This document shows, one piece after another, positions 55,749 to 64,000 of a stretch of 64,000 bases of DNA. The position numbers and the translations under genes are program-made. The stretch's first letter is position 1. Every line of letters starts with the position of its first letter. Below the pieces are notes generated by a model. That model saw only the letters and a program-made list of their open reading frames with translations, did no database searches and was not told the origin of the DNA. Origin of the DNA: Zymoseptoria tritici IPO323 (Eukaryota > Ascomycota > Dothideomycetes > Mycosphaerellales > Mycosphaerellaceae); contig NC_018215.1 of assembly GCF_000219625.1 (NCBI RefSeq), positions 1,798,001-1,862,000 of the forward strand, given 5' to 3'.

Positions 55749-56085
55749 GGTGGATATGTGTTGTAAGAGGGGGCTCACTACAGTACTGTGAGGGAGACAT
55801 CTTGAGACGATTGGATGCTTCTCTTTGTCGACTCAGAAGCTGGTCGGGAGCGTCAACGACGGAGGACCAAGATCGGCATCACAGATTGAGTTTCGGCCGA
55901 GGCCGCAGCCAGGTCCGTGGGGTTTGGCACTAGGAAACTCTCCAAAAGATGTGTGATGCTGTCGAGTCTCGTCGTCGCCTCATCAACTTTTTTCATCATC
56001 AGCAAAAGTTGCTTCGACATGCTCATCAGATCTGGCTCCTGCTGATAACGATGGCGCTACCTGACTATCGACCTCCAAGGACAAC
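55749..56085. other. Short divergent spacer
   Basis: Sequence of 337 bases between the divergent dehydrogenase and Gfd2-like genes. No specific signal recognised. Confidence 0.4.
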
Positions 56086-58836
56086 ATGGCCAAGCTCGGC
56101 GCGGCAGCGGCCAAACTCAAGACAAAAGCCCTGAAGTCTGTGACGAGAAATAAGACGATCAATTCGCAACTGCCCAACATCTCTGATGACTGGCTGGCGA
56201 AGCCTATCGTGGGCCCCAGGATCAGGGCGACCACGGGCGGAAATGGTGGACCTCAACTCACATCCCCATTCAAGAGGGAACAAGATGGTATGTGGGAGCG
56301 ATCCTATTGCCACGCCGATCGATTTCTGACTGTGGGGGTGACCAGCGTCCCTAGCTGAGAGAATGAAGCTCCGCGAACAGCGCAGAAGACTAATGTTCAG
56401 AACGACGAATACCACCGTCGGACCTACCCCTTGGTCACCTTTACGACAGGCAGAGCTGAAGATACTCTCCAGGCTGCAGCGGCAGCGACAGCGACGTGTA
56501 CGAAAAGGATCACGCTGGTCAAAGTTCCGGTCGGGATACAAAGCCGACAGATCTCTCCCGGATGGCATGCAAATTGCCAATATCAATCACTTGCGCTCTC
56601 TGCTCAGTCTCGACGGTAGCAGACCATCTTGTGATGTTACTTTTGTCTCGATTGACTGCGAGTTCACGCAGGTCAAGGGTACGCAGTATGTCACTGAGAT
56701 TGGCATCACTACCTTGAGGGCAAGCGATGTCACGAACACTGCGCCGGGGTTGTTCATCCGAGATTGGACGTCGAAGTTGAAGCATCGTAAGTTATGAGTT
56801 TTACGACATGGTCCGAGTGATTGCTTACGGGGACCTCGACTGTAGACCACATGATCGTCAACTACGGCAAGGCAGCACGATGGAAAGAGAAATCCGCACT
56901 TTTCGCTCAAAGTCAGCACGTCTCCGGTCGCGACGCCAGCATCGCAGTGCAGAAACTCATGAAAGGAATGATACCATCTGACGCTGACTCTCAGGGCTAC
57001 TTCGCCTTGGTCGGACACTCTACGTGGAGTGACATCAATGCAATGATCAAATGTCCAGACCTTGGATTCGACATTCGGACAATCGGCGGGCCAGGGCTCA
57101 AGCTGCTCAACGTCTTCGACACATATTGGCTGGGAATGGACGCAAAGCGAGAAGGGGCAGACCTATCCGGCTTAAGTCTTGGGACCATGGCCAATTCCAT
57201 CGGCATCGACCCGTTGTATCGATCCCAGGACGCCGTCATAGGCTGGCACAACGCCTCCAACGACGCGGCATACACGATGATGTGTCTCCTGACCTTTGCC
57301 GCCGACTGGAACATCATGATCGGGAACGAAACTCGCAGCGCCGTCGTACAAGACGAGATACGCTGTGCCGAAGCCGCACATACAGCTGAATGCACCGTGC
57401 TAGCTAACGGTAAAATCCAGCGCGCTGGGAAGGCCTACAAAAGCTACGATCTGGAAGCGAGAAGGTCAGCTCGCCGGAATGCGTTGAACGAAGCGAGAGA
57501 ACTGCTTCTCGCAACGCGGAGTACGACTTCTTTATCGTCCTCGTCCTCGTGGTCGTCTTCGTGGTGGTCTTGGCTCAAAGGGTTGTTCTCGTCACAAACG
57601 AGGTCTGCCAATGAGGTGGCGGGCAAAATGGCCGAACGGCTCGTGGACGGAGAGAAGAGGAAGTATGAATCGTATCTGCGTCAAGGGGACACGAACGCCG
57701 GCGGTAAGGGCCGCATTTTCAGGGTCTCAGGAAGAGAAAGTGCACAAGGCGAGATCGAGCACGAACCTGAAGGAACCACACCGGAAGCGAAGGAAATACC
57801 GCAAGTCAAGACTAAGCGCGGGTCTAAGGGCACCAAATTGGAGGCACTTACGCTTGCCATGAAGCAGAGGCTGCTCGACGCCGTTGTTGGCGTTGGGCCT
57901 CCTCAGTCAAGCGGTGGCAACATGACCACCGCGAAGGATGTTTCTCACGTTGAGAGCGAACGTGGAACGCAAGCTATAAATGACCATGACGGGAAAGCAC
58001 CGCGACAACCGAGAGCAGCGAGATCATCGCGAGACCCGAGAGCAGCAAGACCATCGCGAGACCCGAGAGCAGCGAGAGTCGAGAGAGCACCAAGGATACC
58101 GAGACCACCGAGACCACCGAGAACGCCGAGAACGCCGAGAACTCCACAGGCCGAGACCAAACACGAAGCTGAGAACGTGGAAGTCGACGAGGGGATGAGT
58201 ACAGAGGTAGTTTCACAAGTCGAAGCCACACATCAATCTGAGGATGTGGAATTGGATGAACGCCAGAGACCCGAGGAGGTAGTAGGTATTGAGGCCAAAA
58301 CCAAGCCTAGAAACGCGAAACTGGATGAAGAAATAAGGGCAAAACAAGTCCTCCAATTCCAGACCAAGGCCAAAACTGGAAACGTGGAACTATACGGTAT
58401 TCGAGCAACAACACCCCGACCCGACGCGACACAAGGACCTCCAGACATCTCACCACCTTCCCGCCCACTCCCCCAAACTCCACTCTGCCACGGCACCCTC
58501 TGCCAACCCTACCTTTGCCCCGGCCCCATCCGCATCGCCAATCCTCCACCCGCCATCGGCCCCGACGACGCTCCCATCCTTCGCAGCAGCAAACGCCAAA
58601 GAATCCACAACCGCATCGTCTGCGAAACGAGGGCGTCGGTGTGGTGGAAACACGTCCCGCTGTACGCTTCGGAGCAACTTCAAGTGGCGTTTTACGAGGA
58701 TGTCAAGGAGAGGGAGGAGAGGGAGTTGGGGAGGTTTGTGGGGAGGACGGCGTGGTGGGAGATGGTGAGAGGCAGGGATGAGAGGCGGTTTGCGAGGGAG
58801 ATGAGGATTATGAAAGGGGGGTTGTCGGGGAGATGA
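56086..58836 (+). CDS. Gfd2/YDR514C-type DEDDh nuclease-fold protein with repetitive tail
   Basis: Three exons (56086-56287, 56346-56786, 56846-58836) close in frame to 877 residues. After a basic N-terminus ([18 protein letters not shown]), an RNase-H-like domain starts near 185: [10 protein letters not shown]..., TEIGITTL (the D-x-E and following strands), then GHSTWSDI (second Asp), VFDTYWLGM, and [12 protein letters not shown] (H-x4-D). This is the DEDDh arrangement of exonucleases and of the fungal Gfd2/YDR514C proteins. Whether it is an active nuclease is not shown. The last roughly 480 residues are disordered with a tandem R/A/P/S-rich repeat (listed separately). The C-terminus has a second short ordered-looking block ([20 protein letters not shown]). 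Start at 56086 follows ACAAC. Confidence 0.82.
57995..58150 (+). repeat. In-frame tandem repeats, Arg/Ala/Pro-rich
   Basis: A run inside the Gfd2-like gene encodes [19 protein letters not shown] followed by proline-spaced basic units ([16 protein letters not shown]). DNA units of 27 bases (a CATCGCGAGACCCGAGAGCAG-type word) and of 9 bases (AGAACGCCG) recur. Copy number is likely to vary between strains. Confidence 0.8.
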
Positions 58837-59898
58837 AGAAGGGTGTCTTGTTGGGCAGATGTTGTATAGATAATAGCGAGTAGAAGACGCAAAGCTCTCG
58901 ACTTCCGATTATATGGAACGCTCCACCCATCGTCGATTGTGTATATATTCAGACTTGGCAGACTGTGGTCGCAATGCACTGTGGTCGCAATGCTGATCCG
59001 TGCTCGACTGCTTTCGCCCACGATGCCAAGCGTAGGTGGCTGGTTTATGCATCACAGCGGGCAGAACGGGCTTGAGCTTGCGTTATATGGGGCGCCATGG
59101 TTCCGTGGAGCGTTTTGTGACGCTGCACTTTGTTTTGCTGCTTGGAAATGATTTCAAGACTGATGTGAGATGTGTGCGTAACGGGGTAGTTGTATGTTCT
59201 CGGTAATTTCTCGAAGCTAGCATTATCCCTGCTTCCTCGCTCTCGCCCTCCATTGTGTCGTGCTTGTCCTTGTCCTGGACAGCTCATCAGATTTAAACGA
59301 AGACTGCCCGTGCTGTGCTGACAGAGGCTGGCTGACGCATGCATGCCCAGTGGACCGACCATCTCACGATGAAAGCTGCATATCTCGCCTGCATCTTGCA
59401 TGAGAGTCTCCATTCAGAACCACACTTCTCACCTGACAACGAGTGCGGAGAGAGACAATGCATGTCTAGTACCTTCCCATCCCGGTCAAAGAGGAAAAAA
59501 TGGATCCCCCTTGGTCGTCGTGGGGAACCCGCAAATAACAATTATGCCATGGTGGGGCCGCGCGGGCAATAATGAGTAATAAGATCCATCTGTTTCTTCC
59601 TTTTTGGAAGATGCGCTAGATGTGATTGCATCGGGATGGATATCCGAGGACGCATTAGCAGAGGAGGCACCTTAGGGCATGGCATGGTCCCTCGCGTGCA
59701 GCACTGGTTTCCCTCGCGCGTCAGGAACAACGTTCCCCACAACACTCTGCGGATGACCTCTGCTAGAAAGTAGATCTCGGATCCCGGACTATTGAATTAC
59801 AAGTAGGATCCCGACCCCTCCTCTTTCGCTCGACTTCTTCATTGCTCTTGTGCTGTCAATCCATTGTTTCTACCCGCCCATTTCCAAGAGCCTCCACC
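58837..59898. other. Spacer with beta-glucosidase promoter
   Basis: Sequence of 1.06 kb, no gene recognised. It has GTGGGG at 59520 and 59552 and CCCCAC at 59735, which fit CreA words but are too common to weigh. The leader TCCACC precedes the ATG. Confidence 0.5.
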
Positions 59899-62800
59899 AT
59901 GGTTCGTCTCTCCGCTGCGCTGGCGGCTGTCTTGCCATTGGTGCTCGCGCAAAACGGCACCAACAGCACGACGCCCGCCGAAAGTGCGACTTCTCCGCCG
60001 AAATACCCTTCGCCGTGGGGTGAGGGTCTCGGCGATTGGGCCGACTCGTATGAGAAGGCTCGCGCGTTTGTGTCGCAGCTCACATTGCTCGAGAAGGTCA
60101 ATCGTGGGTGCTCTTGAAATGCCGAGGTAGCTTGAGACGCCTCGCTAATACACACATCTTGCAGTCACCACCGGTGTCGGCTGGCAGAGCGAGAAATGTG
60201 TCGGAAATGTGGGAGAGATTCCACGACTCGGCTTCCGAGCACTGTGTCTCCAAGACTCGCCTCTCGGAATTCGATTCGCCGACTTTGCCTCTGCTTTCCC
60301 CGCCGGTGTTACTGTGGCTTCAACATGGGACCGCGGCATCATGTATCAGCAAGGTGTGGACATGGGCACCGAGCACAAGATGAAGGGGATTGATGTCCAG
60401 CTTGGACCCGTGGTGGGACCGATTGGTCGTGTAAGGACATTGTCTCGAGAATGTGCTTGAGGAAGGTTACTGATCTGATTACTGCAGCATCCAGAAGGTG
60501 GTCGCAACTGGGAAGGTTTCTCGCCGGATCCTGCTTTGGCTGGTATTGCTGTGGGTGAGACTATCAAGGGGATCCAGAGTGCTGGTGTCATTGCGTGAGT
60601 GGAATGTCCTCGGTGAGATCAGACCGCAAATACTGACTTCCGACACAGTTGCACCAAGCATTACATTCTCAACGTAAGCAGTTCGATCACGGATGAGCGA
60701 TCACGCATGTGCTGACCTCAACTAGGAGCAAGAGCATTTCCGTCAGCCTTCGACCCTCGAGGACGGCACCAACTTGCCGGCCATCTCCTCCAACCTCGAC
60801 GATGTCACCATGCACGAGCTTTATCTTTGGCCATTCGCGGATGCTGTTCGTGCCGGTACTGGGTCCATCATGTGCTCATACCAGCAGGTGCGTACCGCAG
60901 AGCCGGACGAAGCTGAACTTCGAAAGGCTGACCATGCCATCAGATCAACAACAGCTACGGCTGCCAGAACTCGTACGCGCTGAACTACCTCCTCAAGAAT
61001 GAGCTGGGATTCCAAGGCTTCGTTGTGAGCGATTGGCAGGCACAACACTCCGGAGTAAGCAAGAACAACGAGCAATGCTACGGTGAATCACCCTCTAACA
61101 CATCAACAGGTGGCCTCCGCTCTTGCCGGTCTCGACATGACCATGCCCGGTGATGTGACCTTCAACTCCATGTCCTCGTACTGGGGTACCAACTTGACCA
61201 TCGCTGTCCTCAACGGCACCATCCCACAATGGCGTATCGACGACATGGCTGTCCGCATTGTCGCCGCGTGGTACTACGTTGGCCGTGACGAGAACCAGGT
61301 CGAGGATGCACCAAACTTCTCCTCGTGGACCCAGGACACCTTTGGATTCAAGAACTTCTACGCCAAGGAGGACTACACTCTGGTCAATGAGCACGTCGAC
61401 GTCCGTGGCGAGCATGCACGCAACATCCGCGAGACAGCTGTCAAGGGCACAGTCTTGCTCAAGAACACCGGTTCTCTGCCGTTGACTGGCAAGGAGAAGC
61501 TCACCGCTGTCTTTGGATCCGATGCTGGCGAGAACCAGTACGGACCGAACGGATGCGCCGATCGTGGATGTGACAACGGCACTCTGGCCATGGGCTGGGG
61601 ATCTGGTACTGCTCAATTCCCATACCTGATCACTCCTTTGGAAGCCATCAAGGCTGAGGTCCGGAGCAACGGCGGCGCCATCGAGTCGGTCATTGACGAC
61701 TACGCATACTCCCAGATCGCCGCTCTTGCTCGTCGCATTCCTGACGTCGCTGGCGTGTCCCTCGTCTTCGTCAACGCCGATGCAGGAGAAGGATATATCA
61801 GTGTCGATGGGAACCTGGGCGATCGCAACAACCTCACGATCTGGCACAACGGCGACACTCTGATCCAGAACGTCACCAGCCAGTGCAACAACACCGTGGT
61901 CATCATTCACTCCGTCGGTCCGGTGCTCGTCAACGACTGGTACGAGAACCCCAACGTTACTGCCATTATCTACGCCGGCATCCCCGGACAAGAGAGCGGC
62001 AACGCCATCACGGATATCCTCTACGGAAAGCGTAACCCCGGTGGCAAGACTCCATTCACTTGGGGTTCCGACCGCACCGAGTGGGGTGTCGACATCGTCT
62101 ACGAGCCCAACAATGGCGCCGACGCCCCACAAGAGACCTTCTCCGAGGGTGGTAAGTCACACACGATCCCCTCCACTCCCTCGACAAAGCTAACATCTGC
62201 CCTCTCTCACAGTCTTCATCGACTACCGCGCCTTCGACAAAGCCAACATCACCCCCGTCTTCGAATTCGGCTTCGGTCTCTCCTACACCACCTTCAACTT
62301 CTCCAACCTCCAAATCGAAGCCAAGTCCGTCGCACCCTACGTCCCGACCGACGGCAACACACCCGCCGCTCCCTCGTACGGAACCATCGACAACGACACT
62401 TCCGCCTACCTCTTCCCTGCCAACGCGACCCGTGTGTACGCGTACATCTACCCGTACCTCAACTCCACCGACCTGCAAGACTCCTCCGCGGACCCGTACT
62501 ACAACGCCGAGGGCTACTCTCTTCCAGACGACGCCACGAACGGTAACGCCCAGCCATACCTCCCCGCTGGCAGCAACGTCGCGCCGGGTGGTAACACAGC
62601 GCTTTACGATGTCTTGTTCAGTGTCTCCGCGACCATCACGAATACCGGCAAGGTCGTCGGCGAGGAGGTGCCGCAAGTCTATGTCAGCCTGGGAGGACCG
62701 AATGACCCCAAGGTCGTGTTGAGACAGTTTGATCGGTTGAGTATCGAGCCGGGTGAGAGTGTGGTGTACACGGCGGACTTGACGAGGAGGGACTTGAGTA

Positions 62801-62931
62801 ACTGGGATACCGCGAGCCAGAACTGGGTTATTTCGGATTATCCCAAGACGGTGTACGTGGGGTGTTCGAGTAGGGATTTGCCGCTTAGTGGGGAGTTGAA
62901 GTTGGCGAGTGGTAGTCCGGGTGGGTATTAG
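59899..62931 (+). CDS. bgl1: GH3 beta-glucosidase, secreted
   Basis: Hydrolyses cellobiose and other beta-glucosides to glucose outside the cell. Eight exons (59899-60103, 60165-60430, 60488-60594, 60649-60673, 60726-60887, 60944-61054, 61110-62151, 62213-62931) close in frame to 878 residues, near the length of Aspergillus Bgl1. The signal peptide is [18 protein letters not shown]. The GH3 N-domain has [39 protein letters not shown] and KHYILNEQEHFR. The nucleophile is the Asp in [13 protein letters not shown]. The second domain has [19 protein letters not shown], where the Glu of AGEGY is the likely acid/base. [14 protein letters not shown] opens the C-terminal fibronectin-III-like part. 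Many Asn-X-Ser/Thr sites suit a secreted glycoprotein. Firm family call. Confidence 0.96.
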
Positions 62932-63121
62932 TTGTGAGGATGTGGAGGTGGACTGGCACGTTGATAGCATGAAGGAGAGGGAAAAACCGTCCAGGTGAAA
63001 AAGATGGGACGTATTGATAAGACGATTGGACCAGGAGATCGATGAGTATAACGAAAATGCATAGTACATGACATATCATGAACGTTCTTAATTCTTCTCC
63101 AACCCACCTCCTTCAGTATCA

Positions 63122-64000
63122 TCACAGTCCCAACAATCCCTTCACATCCCTCGCAATCCCCGCAAACGCTCTCCCCTGCTGCCCCTCCGGCTCACTCACC
63201 ATCGTCGGCTTCCCCGCATCCGCGTCTCGACAAATACTCGCGTGCAGCGGTACGTCGCCCAGGAAGCGGATTCCGAGTTCGGAGCATTTCCGCTTCGCGC
63301 CGTCGAGGCCGAAGATGTCGTGCGTGGTGGAGCAAGTGGTGCAGGTGAAAGTGGACATGTTTTGGATCATGCCGAGGATGGGGATGGAGGATTTCTCGAA
63401 GAGGGAGATTCCCCGCGTGGCGTCGCGGAGGGCGAGGGATTGGGGGGTGGAGATTATTATTGCGCCTGTGCAATTGCGTTAGGGGGGGGGGATGATCGGG
63501 AGGGTGGGTCGGGAGGAGGGTGACTTACCGGCTAATTCGACGCTTTGGGTGATGGTTAATTGCACATCTCCTGTTCCGGGGGGGAGGTCGAGGACGAGGA
63601 CGTCGAGTTTCGGCCAGGCTACGTCGAAGAGGAGTTGGTTCATGGCTTTTTGTACCATTAGGCCGCGCCAGGCGATGGGGCTGTCGAGTGGGACGAGGAA
63701 GCCCATTGACATGGCTTTGAGGCCGTAGGCTGTTAGGGGGAGGAGGCGGTTGGAGGAGTCGAGGGAGGGTTCGTAGCCTTCGAGCTGGTGAGGGAAAAGG
63801 GGATGTTAGTGGGGTTGGGATGGTGGTTGGATGGGGGAATGTGGAGATGCATGTACGTTGAGGAGGGTTGGTATGCTGGGTCCGTAGATGTCCGTGTCGA
63901 GGATTCCGGTGTGGAGGCCTTGACGGGCGAGGGCGAGGGCGAGGTTGATGGATATGGTGCTTTTGCCTACGCCGCCTTTGGCGCTGCTGACGGCGATGAC
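63122..64000 (-). CDS. IND1: IND1/NUBPL-type mitochondrial Fe-S P-loop ATPase, 5' part beyond window
   Basis: Delivers Fe-S clusters for assembly of respiratory complex I. Partial: the N-terminus, including the presequence, lies beyond 64000. Visible exons on the minus strand are 64000-63857, 63784-63529 and 63465-63122. The first begins in the middle of the Walker-A region ([20 protein letters not shown]), a deviant KGGVGKS P-loop. [13 protein letters not shown] is next, then [40 protein letters not shown], and the CxxC pair in [15 protein letters not shown] that holds the cluster between subunits. C-terminus is VKGLLGL. The PIAWRGLMV and TCTTC motifs fit the Mrp/NBP35 group; I choose IND1 over Nbp35/Cfd1 because the motif order and C-terminal spacing fit it best. 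A poly-G run of about ten lies in the intron near 63482. Confidence 0.92.

Noticed and set aside
59520..59740. Three SYGGRG (CreA-type) words upstream of the beta-glucosidase
   Set aside because: About 1 in 256 positions matches on two strands, so three in the promoter is within chance.

Overview
The window is nuclear DNA from a filamentous ascomycete. The signs are short GT-AG introns (mostly about 45-130 bases), long single-exon genes with Ser/Pro-rich tails, a Zn2Cys6 regulator, an RTA1-type membrane protein, a KMT6/EZH2 methyltransferase, and paired GH3 glycosidases. A Dothideomycete (Capnodiales/Mycosphaerellales-like) is my best guess from the general look of the proteins; that is inference. 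No rRNA, tRNA, CRISPR array, transposon gene or virus-like gene was recognised.

Layout. 0-17 kb: Hsp90, a 2.9-kb spacer holding a decayed direct duplication, a cysteine-containing secreted/anchored protein, a cytochrome b561-type membrane protein, mitochondrial ATP synthase subunit delta, a long low-complexity protein whose reading frame changes partway, and the retromer sorting nexin Vps5. 17.5-24.2 kb: a SET/MYND-like protein divergent from a Zn2Cys6 transcription factor, followed by an RTA1-like seven-helix protein. 24.2-30.5 kb: a gene-poor stretch with one clear small zinc-ribbon-like gene, one possible four-exon small gene, and several repeats. 30.5-39.4 kb: an MFS transporter convergent with a GH3 beta-xylosidase, and a sugar transporter divergent from that xylosidase. 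Their shared 1.9-kb promoter carries GGCTAA-type (XlnR-like) and CreA-type sites. 39.7-53.3 kb: a small mitochondrial protein, a cytochrome b5-domain protein, KMT6, pyruvate decarboxylase, a TAP-like alpha/beta hydrolase, and an Mkk1/2-type MAP kinase kinase. 54.6-64 kb: a 71-residue protein, a short-chain dehydrogenase, a Gfd2/YDR514C-type DEDDh protein, a secreted GH3 beta-glucosidase, and the 3' part of IND1, which runs off the right edge.

How genes may work together. The xylosidase, the sugar transporter beside it and the beta-glucosidase 25 kb away form a plausible route for breaking down and taking up plant-wall sugars; pyruvate decarboxylase would act downstream in fermentation. ATP synthase delta, IND1 (complex I assembly) and the small presequence-bearing protein are mitochondrial. 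Mkk1/2 belongs to cell-wall integrity signalling and KMT6 to H3K27 silencing. No classical secondary-metabolite cluster and no clearly new multi-gene system was found. The best leads are the regulated xylosidase/transporter pair, the KMT6 tail with an AT-hook, and the small unrecognised genes in the gene-poor block.

Exon limits were placed by hand from splice consensus and checked for frame closure; they have not been tested against transcripts.
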